DNA of 64,000 nt from Acanthochlamys bracteata (lineage: Eukaryota > Streptophyta > Magnoliopsida > Pandanales > Velloziaceae), in NCBI GenBank assembly GCA_019914995.1, contig CM034127.1, positions 8,246,001 to 8,310,000 on the forward strand, in the 5' to 3' direction. A program made the translations under genes and the position numbers. Shown here piece after piece: positions 37,001 through 48,904 of the stretch. Within the stretch, counting starts at the first letter, position 1, and every line of letters starts with the position of its first letter. A model generated the notes under the pieces. The model worked only from the letters and a program-made list of their open reading frames with translations. It did not search any database and was not told the origin of the DNA.

Positions 37001-40000
37001 TAACAATGATAACAATAAGTACAAAAAAAGTAAGAAAAATCAGAACAAAATTTTACTAAAATACTTTAATTTACTTATCTTTTAACTACAGTCGATAGGC
37101 ATGCTACACTTCAAATAGTTGCTAAGATAGGATAAATTAACTGTTATCAGTTTTAGCATCAGACAAATTGCTTTTGTTGTTGTTAAAAGCACATATAGCG
37201 TTACAGGTTGTAATTACCAGCAATTTGGGACTGCAAGTATCTATAGAGCTAATTGACTCCAGTGAGATATTAGATATGAACATAAAAGATCCAGTGACCT
37301 AATAATTGAAGGCAAAACATGTTAAACTATGCTCCATGACCTTTTTGTCTTTTTTACAGTTATGCATAACCTATCTGCGTATCTGATATCTCTTTTGAAG
37401 ACTGTATGTGGTTTCTCATAGAAAGTCTAGACTGTAAACATTTGTCACAAAATTTGTATTTCTATGATGTAATTCTTGCCATGCTATTATCACATCTTTC
37501 CCTTTCTTTTGGAATTCAAGATCAGAATAAGTCTACTTGCAGCATGCAGAAGATTTCTTTTACTAGAATGGTGTTTGTGTTATACTGCTAAACAAAGCTG
37601 CAAAGTTCATAACCACTGCACAGTTATGTTACTTCACATCATTTGTTCATGCCATGGGTAGCAACTTGCACAGAAATTTAAAAGTAGCAAAATCTCCAAT
37701 AAGCTATATAAAGAAAACTGAAAATAGCACATTTAAAGGACAGCATAAAATGGACATATACCCTTGAACATTCCATGGCAAGTGACATATCTTTCCAAAG
37801 ATCTTCTAAACCATCAGTTTTGGGAGCATCTAGATCATTGTCATAACTCTCAACATTGAAAGGATCTTGAATATCAAAAGAAGATTCATGAGTCAGACTT
37901 CCATCAGGCTCCTCCTTTTTGTTTTCTGTGTGGCTAATAACTGTTGTTTCTCCTCTTTTCCTCTTTCCAGCCTGCTTGTATTTGCTGCTGATATGCTTAT
38001 CCCCCTAGATCAGAAAACGGATTATTCCAACCAATTGAACCGTAACTATACCATTACTATACCCTGAACTGCCATTTCAGAACAGAAAGCCTCAAATGTC
38101 AACACAAAAAGGATTAAGGGAAAATTTGCACTTAGAGAATATAATACGCTATCTTTTGGTACCCTCATAGTAAATCACTTCACATAATGCTAGAAGATAT
38201 TTAGCATATCAAAATGCAGCAGCATGAGAGCATACAACCCACCGGCAATGGAACTAATGAAACCTGTATTAACTTTGGAAATTTAGAATTTACTATTATT
38301 GGATAAGAATAATACTACACCATGAAATGAAATTGCCATAGTAGAAATTAGGGGCTGTACATAAGTTTGAACTCAAACTACACATCTATCCTACAGATAT
38401 CTATATTCAAGCTGTAAAAGATCACCATTATAATATGCAGTTGGTATTTCTATGATGTCATTATTCTAAGAGCGGTTATGACATCTATTTCTTTTCATTT
38501 GGAACTCTTCATGGTAAATTTTAGTCTTCAGAAAGTCCATCTGTTTTTTTTCCCTATTAAACATACTATAAATATGGATCTCTTTGCACAAAACCTATAA
38601 GCTCAAGCTGGTCCTCAGTTAGTACATTAAAGTTACAATTGGTATTATGCTTGCTATAGTTGCATGATTTTCTCTCCCATCACATGCTGGTTAGTAACTC
38701 CTAACCTCTATGAAATTGCCGTAGTTCTCTCCTTGATTCAATACAAACATACAAGTAAACTATGACGCTCAACAATTAACCCGTCCTTCCCAAACAATTA
38801 GTTGACGCAATCATATCAGCTCATCTTCCAACACCATCTGCTTGCCAATACAGAGACCATAGATACACTAAGAAGTCAGTACCATGATCCATGCACTGCT
38901 CTGTTTCAATTGGATTCATTTTAAAACATGCACTCCCTTCTAACTTAACTAATAAACAGGCACATTAAAATAATACTACTAAATCTACTGCATTACTGTC
39001 TATCTAACATATAAGAGAACAATGTTGGACTTCTAACTAATATGGGACTGAAAGGATGACATGAGCTGAATCCTGGGGTAAATGGTAGTAATGCTTGAGG
39101 CTAGATTTTGAACAGCTCCAAGAATGAGTCTCTCAAATTTTGTAACCTATAACAATGATCCAATCAAAATGCAAACTTACAATACCAGAATGCATCAACT
39201 ATATACATTCATACATAGTTTCACCTTGAATATATATGATGCCCGTAGAAGTCACCGTAATGCTCTATATCATATAATCTTTCGTCTTCAACATATTTTT
39301 GAATGCTGCTAATAAAATCTTATGAAACTCATAAACAACAGTTTGTCAAACTAATGGAGGAACTGAAATATAGTCAGATGCATTTCTAGCAACTTCAGAA
39401 ACAACTAATCAAATTTAAAGAAAAATAATGTACAAAAAGAAAGCTCATAAACAGTGGGACCTTGATTATAACCCATATATCTATAACGAGATCACTAGAA
39501 AATATCATGTCCTATAAGTTTGAGCAATAATCTTTCAAAGTTTTTTGGGCAAAGCAATGTATGGTCTGTAGATAAAGGAGGGGCAGATATTGCGTACCTA
39601 CGACAAAATGAAACCTTCTCAACACCCTAAAGTACATAATCTAGTGCATAACGTTAGTTAACAGAATCAGTGTATCATATGAAAGTTCAAATGGTTACAA
39701 AAAGAAAATCTAAACACTCACTATTGTGTACAGCAATTTTTTGTTCTAAGCAAGATTTGCAAACAAAACTTACCACAAGATGTTGAATAGGCTTATAATC
39801 ATTTGCGCTTGCAGAAGCAGCATTTTCACACCCAAGGGCTGGTTGCAATTGAACCTTTTCATAGCGGAGGCTTGGCCGCCAATCTGCTCCCGAAAAATCA
39901 TGTGCTTTTGCATAACTTGACTCATAGGTGACAATCTGATTGAATAAACGGTTATCTGGAGTTTTTCTGGCCTCTTTTAGACGTGACTCTAGCCTAGCTA

Positions 40001-40741
40001 GTATGTTAGAAGACCCTTCTTCAAGCTTGCGGGGCACAACCTTCACTCTTTCATGATCGTTTTCCTCATCCGAATCGAGAACAATAACAGAGTTCTGGTC
40101 AGTACCTCCTTTGTATTCAGGTTTATGGTCCACAATGCCACTAAAACAGCAACTATTAGGAGTATTGAACTTGCTGTTAGTACTATGATAATTTGTCCTT
40201 CCATAATAAAGTCCATGAGGCTCTTGAGCACTTTTATCGACAGGGCCAGCAGTAACTGAATTAGAATCCCTCGTGATTACATTGTCAGATTTATAAATAC
40301 TACTTGGTATATCAAGATTAACAGGGGAAAGACCACTTTGGCATGGCTTAATCCCAGGAACGGAACTGTTCTTCGCAACCTCATATGCAGATAAAAACGT
40401 CATGACCCGCATCCTTTCAGCATGCATCCTTTCATATTCTTTAGTAACGCTGCCATATGTTCCACCACCCAGCTCTTGCAAGAGATTATTCAGAGCGAAT
40501 CCATCTGAGAAGTCTATGACATTCGAAGATCCATTTTCCTTCTGCACTCCACAGACAGAATGCTTAAACATTCCGAAGCTATTACTTTCTGCAGTTTGTA
40601 ATTTCAACCTGTTGCTGCTCTCAAGATGCACGTCTTCAACTGAAAAAAGATAGTCTTAGCTAGTGTTCTCACAGTGCATGCCACGACCAAACAAAAAAAA
40701 GCGTTAACTTAACCTTCCAGCTCACATTGTAGAAATAACAT
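34057..40741 (-). CDS. SNF2-type chromatin remodeler, DRD1/CHR35-like (RNA-directed DNA methylation)
   Basis: Exons in transcript order: 40741-40714 (tentative), 40639-39774, 38004-37762, 36561-36388, 35838-34057; about 1030 aa in this model. In Arabidopsis, DRD1 (CHR35, 888 aa) is a subunit of the DDR complex that lets Pol V transcribe RdDM targets in the nucleus. Visible features: an acidic [11 protein letters not shown] patch; [15 protein letters not shown]; a paired-Cys segment [19 protein letters not shown]; Walker A HAPGSGKT (about 513-519); DEGH (about 629-632), typical of the DRD1/CLSY clade in place of DEAH; SGTLFQN; and helicase motif [13 protein letters not shown]. The helicase half lies in one long exon. 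The start is uncertain: the 28-nt first exon fits by phase, while the first ATG inside exon 2 is at 40571. The stop TAA lies within a donor-like AG|GTAAGT. Confidence 0.88.
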
Positions 40742-40982
40742 TTCTCAGAACTTGCTTGCAGTTGCAGGACAACATGCAGGTTCAATTAGAACATAAATTC
40801 ATTTTTTTTTTTAAATCATCATTTGCATTATCTACTTGTATAATTAGTCTAAAATTCGAGACAATTCACTAAACTCTCTCTATTAATTAGAGACTTCAAA
40901 TCTGAAAAAATCAGAATTTTTTTTAAAAAATCAATAAATAAGAATATAATAAAGAGACAGAGGTATCAACTGTCAGCTTATT

Positions 40983-41340
40983 TCACATTAGGTCACTACT
41001 CTTCAGGAACTGAATCCCACTCCACAAACCCCAGATTGATTTCTCCGAGCTTGTTTCAAACGATGACGGCGACAATGTCGATGCAGGGAAAGTAGAAGAA
41101 GAAGAAGAAGTAGTAGTAGAAGAACTGACCTCATTAAGAGCCGTATCGCCGCCGCCGATGACGGTGCTGTAGCTGACCGGAGAAGGGCGGGGCGTCGGTC
41201 GACACCGCAGCAGGCGGCCAACAGTGCTTGTTGTTTTTTGTTTGTTTGGGGGAAAATCAATCAAGTCGTGCTTGGCATTAACACCTGGCACTGTAAGGTG
41301 GGATCCAACAGCAGGTTCACCATCACATAACAAGTGCTGC
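40983..41340 (-). other. probable 5' UTR exon of the CHR35-like gene
   Basis: GC-richer sequence upstream of the CHR35-like coding region, with a TTC/TTG-rich tract (41,092-41,118) and a good donor GAG|GTCAGT at about 41,131. No ATG-initiated frame joins in phase with coding exon 2, so I read it as untranslated leader or promoter-proximal sequence. Confidence 0.35.
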
Positions 41341-41735
41341 TTTTTTAAGAGGTAAAATAAAATATGAGTTGTGTCTGTGGGTTAAGAGAGTTTACCTACT
41401 TAATCTCTAGATAATAAGATTCGATTTGAAACTTTCTTTCAAATTATGAAAATTTCCTTTTGTATTGATAACAATTACATACTAAAATCAGGAGAAAATA
41501 TTCGTAATTTCCTTTTAATTTTTGGCCCTTCCTTACTTAGTTGTGGGACCCGATTGTACTCTTATTCAGTCACTATTGTATTCTTTCAGGACAAGATCAT
41601 TTTAGTAAATTCTTTTTCTAAATCACCAGACTTAACTCTATACAATCGATGTATTCTATCTGCTACTACTTTGGTACTACGTCGCCACAGTAAGAATATA
41701 ATAACAACTCTCGTGAACATTGCTGCGTTTGACAC
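41341..41735. other. intergenic sequence upstream of the CHR35-like gene
   Basis: No gene is recognised. A 119-codon plus-strand frame from 41,446 runs into the adjacent MITE and ends in sequence encoded by the MITE's AT-rich core, so it is not credible as a gene. Confidence 0.4.
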
Positions 41736-41967
41736 TACTTATCATAAACAATTTTTTAATTTTTTTTATTTTATATTTTTTAATATATATTTTATAAATA
41801 TTTAAAAATTTTGATAATATAAAAAAATTTTACGAAATAAAATCTTTTTATTATATATTTTTATTATTTTTTTAAAAATAAAAAAATAAAACTCATCTTT
41901 TAAAAAAAATAAAAATACCTACTATTTTATAAAAACTTTATTTTATAAATAATACCACACGCCCCTA
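41736..41967. mobile_element. Tourist-like MITE
   Basis: Left GCGTTTGACACTACTTAT and the inverted right end GCGTGTGGTATTATTTAT are imperfect inverted repeats. The AT-rich core shares words with the GGGGTGTTTGG family (ATATTTTATAAATAT, ATCTTTTTATTATAT). No coding capacity. Confidence 0.55.
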
Positions 41968-43005
41968 AGATGAGTTGGGGTAAGCTGTTTGGTTTTCGAG
42001 CAGAAAACCGAATTCATCCAAATTGTAAATTTCATTCTGTTTTTTTCCCCCAAAATTTCGATCGGTTTGGACTCCAATCCGAATTTCGAATTCCGGACTC
42101 TCGGTCGCTTTGAACCAGCCGCATGAATACAAGTTTTGATAAACCAAAAATCGAACCGAATAATACCGCTTTGGACTTGATCTTGGATTGAATGCAGTAA
42201 AAATGTATCACCATTAACTTCATCTTTGGTTCCACAGATGATTAGCACCCATGAAACTTCCGATACTTCAAGTATGATTATTTCATTAGCCCTTTATAAT
42301 CATAGCAGTGAAACATAAGTCTTCATCAGATACAAGCTAAACAAAAAAACTTAGTTGTAGAAATGCCATACAAACAAAAGGGTGCTCCATTACCAGGTAT
42401 GCGTACAACTTCCCCTCATAAAATTTTCCAAAGCATTACAAAGATAAACCTTGCTCAAACGTTTCAGCGAAAGGTGGAAAGGTAATTTACACTTGGTCCT
42501 TTGATAAGTAGCAGAATAAATGAAAATAGCACCACAACCTATACTGCAAAAAACAACAACATCGAGAAGCAAACGACATTTCGTACAGTTGAAGGTACCA
42601 ATAGCTCTAGGCCATATAGATCCAGACACTCGCAAAGGAACTGATATGGCTTCTTATAAGAATCACCTATAAACAGTTGCATGCAAACTTACAAACGACA
42701 CACCAGTTATATTCTTGGAAAGAAGTTAAGTCTCTAAATAAGACAAAACTTTAAAGACTACTGTAGAGCCTAAATTTACTGTTTAAAGCCAATTACGAAC
42801 TCATGACTGAATCAATTACTAAAGCCAACATGAAGCTCACTGTCACTTTGTTAAGGGCAACAATGAACTCATGACTGAATAAACTGCTTCATATTCACCA
42901 CGGGTAGGATAAGGCATCTCAAAAATAACAAGGCATGCTGAATAATAGCTTCCATGTTGGTTTTCATTCAGATAGCAAATAATCAAGCAATTTCCCTTAC
43001 TGTTG
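41968..43005. other. intergenic sequence between two minus-strand genes
   Basis: 41,980-42,170 contains GGTTTTCGAGCAGAAAACCG-like and CGGTTTGGA words typical of non-coding repeats. The part adjoining 43,005 is presumably 3' UTR of the SUMO-like gene. No gene is recognised. Confidence 0.35.
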
Positions 43006-46000
43006 TTATTTGACATGTGCCTCAATCATGTCTTCGTCCTCCATGCTAAAACTTTCTGGTGTTGCAGTTGGACCGACCTTTTCCCCATCAAAAGTGAAGC
43101 TCAACCTATCTAACTCAAGCTTCGATTTATCAGCATACAACTTGAAGAGCCTCTCAAACTTGTCATCCTGCAATTTCGTAAATCATATTATGAAGTTCTT
43201 TTCCTCAAGTACGACACTATATTCATTAAAAGGCAACAGGACAAATACAGATGGCATCTTATATGAGATGCATATAATTCCAGTAGAAGCAAAATGCAAA
43301 ATTTCAGTGTAGTTACATTTACATTACACACCAACCTACCTAGGAAGAGCAAAATCGAACTTTGTGACTGGACTTAAAACATTGTTTTCTACCTTGGTGA
43401 TCTCACTCATAGAATTGATAGATAATACATGAACTAAAATCTGTTTGCACATTGAAAATCTCCTTTTGCTTTCACTATTTGCACTCATCTTATGATATTC
43501 TCTTTTTAAAATACCAACAATATTAATTACTAGAAAACTCACTTCCTTTAGGATTCGAAATACATACTTACAAACCAGGGTCAGGCTATTGTGCTTAGAG
43601 AAAAGAAACTATAAAGTCTGATCTAGAAGCACTAGAAAAGAAACTATTGTGCTTAGGGAAAGTGGCAGGACAACTTAACAATCCCAAGTTCCTGTGTCAA
43701 ATCAAGTCAAACCTATCATTGATTCTACATGCCACAAGTTTGCAAAAAACAACTGTAAACAGAACATATGCTACCAAATAACTTTACCAATCTTAAGGAT
43801 AAATATGAGAATTGATTCATGGAACTACAAGTAAAACATGCAGATATTGTCTACATAACATACCATGTAGACTCGGAATTGCTTTACGCCCTCCTTGTCT
43901 TGAATAGATATGACAATCTTCTGCCTTTCAGATTCTCGTTTGGAACCTTTTGTTGAAGGTGCAGGTTTGGACAATTTGTTCTCTCCAGATTCAGGAAAAT
44001 TCTTTGAAGAAGTTATAAGATCCCTTTTGGCCGATTCTGTAAGCTCTTCCACAATATCATTAGCTGACCGAGCCAATTCCTGCTTGATCATTCTATAAAT
44101 GAAGTATTATTATAGAATAATAATCTTCAACATAACTGCAGAAAGATTCAGATTTGTACAGTTTAATTATACATGGGTGGAGGGCAAAATTATACATGTC
44201 CCACTATTAATGGAGATATAAGAAAAATACGAAACTGAAGTATCCTTCAAGGATGAACATTCCAGTAAAATATATAAGTTCCACTATCGAGTCAATATTG
44301 CAACTATAGAACAAATGGATCACTAAACTTAAGACCCTGTACACAAGTATAAACCTTTATAGCAAGTTCCACTACTTTATCCAACAGGTTGAGGATTGGA
44401 TTATAGACTTACTACACCAAATCATTTCTCAATAGACCAAAGTCTGATAGGAAAGAGAACAAACTGCATAGCTACCACTTCTTAGTGTGGATTTATTGCT
44501 CTATTGGCACTCAGGATATTTGTAAGAACTATATCATACTGTACTTCAATGCCCATCGAATGCTAAACTTTTCATTTGTCCATTTTACCTTCTAAACGTC
44601 TTAACAGAACGTATCCTTTCTCAAAATTCTCATATAAAATTTCAAGTTACAGTTATTGATAATGTCCTCAGGTATTAATGCCTTCTCCACAGTATCAATG
44701 GCAAAGGTTCAGCTGCCTTTAAAATTCTTGCCACGACTAGAAATCTGCTTGGCTCAATTGGCAAACTCCATCTTGGCTATGAGCATAGGTGCCATATGAT
44801 AATTTATACGACTAACCTAAGCAACATATAAAATACAGCATATTCAACAGCACATTGTCAAACAGCAGAAAGTTCACATTTTTGATATGTTCAGTAACTC
44901 GTAAGATTAGTGGCATAGACAAGTTATAAGCGGATCAGAGGGTGCTCATCCATGTTCAACATAAATCTATCTATCTCAAACTCATTCAAAGCGAGTTGAA
45001 CAAATTTTGAGAGTATCAACTCATTACGAGCTCAAGCTTGGCTCTCTCGTACTACACCAGATAATATTCACGCTAGATTGAGAGCGTGCTCTAAAGCAAG
45101 AATAGACTCATGAGCAAGCTTACGTGGAGCTCAAGCTCACTTTTCAAAGTTTGATCTTTTCTCTTTCGTCATTTCCTTTTTTCCTCCTCCCTCTAGAAAC
45201 AATGATGTGCCATTTACATAACACCTGTTGGGTCTGATAAGTTCCCACGATAGAGCAGATCAGTCTTTTAAACAATGATGTGGTAGTCTTAAATGGTCTT
45301 CTTTTAAATTTAAACTCTAAACAGCAAATCACCTGAGGACATAACAACCATGTTGAGTATTATCATGACTGTACAGAAGGCGACTAATATTTGGTTTGAA
45401 CAACTGGGACACTAGGACCCTAATATAGTTTTAGCGTACTAAATTGCCAATGAGTTTATAGTTGAGGCTACAGCCAAACTCATACTCAAGTTTTCTATTG
45501 AACCGTTAGGTAAGCAAACCTACATTCACCTTTAATCCTTTATTCATTCAGTATAGACCTTTGTTCAAGCTTGCAGATAAAAATTGAAATATGCATAAAC
45601 AAGCAAGTTATGCAACAAGATAAGCTCATTTTCAAACTATTGGTTGAGTGCACTTATTTGGATACCGTAATCCGCATGTCCTCATGAAAACAAAACACGG
45701 TAATTTATTGAACTTATCTTCAATTGTTTTATAAATCATTTTGACAACCTCACCCAGTTGTTGCTTTGTGAGCTATATTGACACTAAGGTGTAAAAAGTC
45801 TACTGACCTACTTCGAGCTTACTGTTCCACAGGATAAAAAATCCATCGATATTGACTGCCAAACACTAAGGGTGTGTTTTAATTACATGAAAGTGAGTTT
45901 CGAAATCGAATTACATAAAACTGAAATTCGGTGGAAAGTAGATTTCGATAGAAGTAAAGTTCGGAATGGTAATGAGAAGAGAAATTTTGAGTTATTTTTG

Positions 46001-47765
46001 TGCAAGCAGAGTTTGGTGTGGAACTGGAGTTCGGAGTGGTAACTAAGACATATTAAGTGGTCGAACTTAAAATTTAGAGGGAGAAAGTAGAGTTCCTTAC
46101 AATTGAAACATGCCCCAAGCTGTTCAACACAGGTTTCCATTTCCAAATTTAAATATTAAAAAAACTTAAAAAGGTATTTCTGAATATATATTTCCATGTT
46201 CCTCAAAAACAAAAGACCATATTCCTAGCAAAATCGAGAAAGTAAAAGAAAGGAAGGTAATGCTGCAAATCTGCAATGAGCAATGCATCATCAACTCTTG
46301 AACAACATTTTCAGTTAATGATTCCAAAAAAGGTTAAATCAGCAACTTTTAAATAATTATTCCACAGATATCATGACAAAGGGCATCATAAGTAAATGAT
46401 CTTGTGGAACAGTGGAAGATGGAATACGGAGCTCAAAACAGGAATTATCATAGTTACACCTGTAGTCGGAATTCAAAAATAGAATTGTGCCGGTAAGCTT
46501 CAGTCTCTAACAGATTATAATTCCCTTATTGTTGAGTCTCCATAGCATAGACCAATTGTATGTTATTCTTGACCCTAAACATATAGTGGAGGCTTTTCAA
46601 CACAGATTTCTAACTTCCCATGAGTTTTGTGAACATAATTATCAAGCGAACTATGAGATCACAATTTCCTGTCAGCATAAAGATGTACCACTCAAAACAA
46701 GACAAGAAATGTACAACAACAGTATAGCATTTAATTCCCTTATTGTTGAATCTACATCGCATAGACCAATTGTATGTTATTCTTGACCCTAAACATACAG
46801 TGGAGGTTTTTCAACACAAAGATTTCTAACTTCCCATGGGTTTTGTGAACATAATCATCAAGCGAACTATGAGATCACAATTTCCTGTCAGCATAAAGAT
46901 TTTACCACTCAAAACAAGCGAGCAATGTATAACAACAGTATAACATTTAAACTATGACCAGAGCAAAAACACTGACTCTCTTACATGACTGGATAATCCA
47001 ATGAACAGGCTGAACATGAGAACATCCTCTGATGTACTACTATATCGCAAGCAACATTCTTTACTTACTACTTACAATTACAACAACATAATGCACAACA
47101 AAAGGAAAAAAGACTTTCTTTTCCTGTCATCATTACCTCAATTCTTGCAAAGCCTTCACCTCTTCAACAGGCAATGAACCCTTCGGTGGTGGGGGTGGCG
47201 GAGGAAGCCAATCTTCATCATCTTTGTTCTCATTATTCCTCCTGTTAGTACCGGCACCTGCATCACCCACGTCTCCAGCCGAATCATTAGTTTGCTTCTC
47301 TGCACTCTACAAACCCACAAATCAGAGGGGGAAAAAGCTATATAAAAAATAAAATAAAATAAATCATGAGCAAATCTTATTAAAAGAACAATAATAAAAG
47401 AGGCAAAACTACCTTGGGATCACCAGCGATCTTCTTTCGCTTAGCCGGAGGCAAGAGAGCACAAGCATCTGATCCATCATCATCTGTTAATTGGAAAACA
47501 TAATCTTTTATAAAAGAAATCGAACTTTAGGTTTACAAACTGAAAGAATTTAAAGAGATTGGGATTGTTAGACTTCAATTCACCATCTAAATCAACAAAA
47601 TTGGTCGGCTGTACACGGCTGTAATCGAAGAGCGGCTCCAAATCTTCCACTACTTGATCTTCCTGCTCCAAAACACTAAACTTAAATCAAAATTGAAAAT
47701 TGAAGACCACTATCGAGTTAGAAAGGAAAAGAAAAAAAAAAAGAGAGAGAAAGAGAGAGTACCAT
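43006..47765 (-). CDS. Rad60/NIP45-type SUMO-like domain protein, six exons
   Basis: Exons in transcript order: 47765-47763 (just the ATG), 47662-47584, 47483-47413, 47306-47137, 44092-43864, 43167-43006. Phases close exactly, giving 237 aa. The N-terminus MEDQVVEDLEPLFDYSRVQP is acidic and matches plant ubiquitin-like proteins related to NFATC2-interacting protein. A basic PPAKRKKIAG could be a nuclear localisation signal. A poly-Pro run follows DWLPPPPPPPKG. The last 70 or so residues (KIVISIQDKEGVKQFRVYM to the end) form a SUMO-like fold ending DEDMIEAHVK with no C-terminal Gly-Gly, so it should act as a non-conjugated SUMO mimic in genome maintenance or SUMO signalling (inferred from Rad60/Esc2/NIP45). 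Intron 4 is about 3 kb and contains repeats. Confidence 0.88.
45871..46115. mobile_element. Tourist-like MITE in intron 4 of the SUMO-like gene
   Basis: The left end GGGTGTGTTTTAATTAC and the inverted right end GGGGCATGTTTCAATTGTAA are imperfect inverted repeats around a non-coding core of about 210 bp with GAGTTTCG/TTCGGA words. No clear trinucleotide duplication. Confidence 0.6.
46519..46948. repeat. recent tandem duplication, 214-bp unit, two copies
   Basis: Unit 1 (46,519-46,732) and unit 2 (46,733-46,948) begin AATTCCCTTATTGTTGA and both contain GACCAATTGTATGTTATTCT, CAAGCGAACTATGAGATCAC and TTTCCTGTCAGCATAAAGAT. Divergence is low (scattered single-base changes and a few short indels). 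It lies in intron 4 of the SUMO-like gene. Confidence 0.9.
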
Positions 47766-48000
47766 GTTGGTGACAAAGAGAAAAGAGCGGACGAGGAGTT
47801 TTGCTGCTGGCGGGAGTTGTTCAAGATAGAAACCTTCGCGTTTTTGTTTCGAAATCGAAAAAGGTTTTGGAGTGAAAAATTGAACCCGCGCGCCCTTTTG
47901 TGTTTGTTGATCGCGCGAGTTTCAGCAGATGGTGGTGTGTGGTGGGGCACTGCTTTGAACAAGAGTGTGGGAGCCTGTGGGCGTTATTAGTTTATATATA
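47766..48000. other. 5' UTR/promoter of the SUMO-like gene
   Basis: The minus-strand sequence directly upstream of the ATG at 47,765 is pyrimidine-rich, then GC-rich around 47,885-47,925 (GCGCGCGGG-type words). No TATA box was chosen. A MITE begins immediately beyond at 48,001. Confidence 0.35.
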
Positions 48001-48258
48001 GGGGTGTTTGGCTTTGCTTTCTCCCAACCCAACTTTTCAATTCTCCATTTCACATTTTTCAATATATATTTTATAAATATATAAAAAATTTATTTAAAAA
48101 TTTAGAAAGTGTGTAAAAAATTCTACTGAGTGAGATCTTTTTATTGCATATTTTTATTATTTTTTTAAGTAAAAAAAATAAAGCTCGTTTTTCAAAAAGG
48201 ACAAAAATACCCTTCATTTCACAAAAGCTCCATTTCATAAGCAATCCCAAAACACCCC
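48001..48258. mobile_element. Tourist-like MITE, GGGGTGTTTGG family, copy 2
   Basis: It starts GGGGTGTTTGGCTTTGC and ends CCAAAACACCCC, inverted over at least GGGGTGTTTtGG. It is near-identical in layout to 14,591-14,850. No trinucleotide duplication is evident (ATA on the left, GTT on the right). It sits about 235 bp upstream of the SUMO-like gene's start codon. Confidence 0.75.
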
Positions 48259-48424
48259 GTTGGATCAAGAAAAAGAAATTCCATTACCAGATCGGAGTTC
48301 CATATAATTTTTCGTCTAATTCGCAATTAAAAATCACATTATTTATATAAAATTTATTAGACATTATAAAATAACTATATAAATTAGTAGTTTATTAAGA
48401 TACAATAAATTAAATGTACATTTA

Positions 48425-48894
48425 TATTGGAATACTAAAGATCAAAGAAGACGAACTATTATCCAAAAAATTGGAAAGCCAACGATAAAATTCTTTGAAG
48501 CATCTCTTATTAATGAGAAGATGGAAGGACAACTATTTGAAAGTTCAAGAGTCTCATTGAGGCATTATATATATGAATCAGAGATATTTGCTTGGAACAT
48601 AACAAAAATCAAGATCATTCACACATCAAGTGTGAGAGATATAAGTAAAGCATTTTAGTAAGAGTTATCATTTAAAGTGTAACACAAGAGTTTATAATTG
48701 TTTTGAGTTAGTGATTTTCTTAAAGGCTAATTTACTTTTCCGTGGGATTTTTCTTTTTTTTTTCAATAAATCTTTTGTGTTTATGTTTATCTTACTTTTG
48801 TCTCAATTCTCGTATTACTTATGCAAGTTTTTTGAGTGTGTGTTATATTTCCACTGCGTCTATCGATAATTGAACACACTCGGTATTTCCAACA
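48425..48894 (+). mobile_element. probable solo LTR of a copia element
   Basis: It begins TATTGGAATACTAAAG and ends GGTATTTCCAACA, the degenerate TGTTGGAA...TTCCAACA ends usual for plant copia LTRs; about 470 bp, no coding sequence. The right edge cuts into the antisense copia RT remnant that starts at 48,905. A 5-bp target duplication is not visible. Confidence 0.45.
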
Positions 48895-48904
48895 CAAGTT
48901 ATTG

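Noticed and set aside
40983..41333. A minus-strand frame of 116 codons considered as the CHR35-like N-terminus
   Set aside because: It has no ATG start and its good donor (GAG|GTCAGT) joins exon 2 out of phase, hitting a stop; treated as 5' UTR.
41446..41805. A 119-codon plus-strand frame
   Set aside because: Its end is encoded by AT-rich MITE sequence and the rest resembles no protein.
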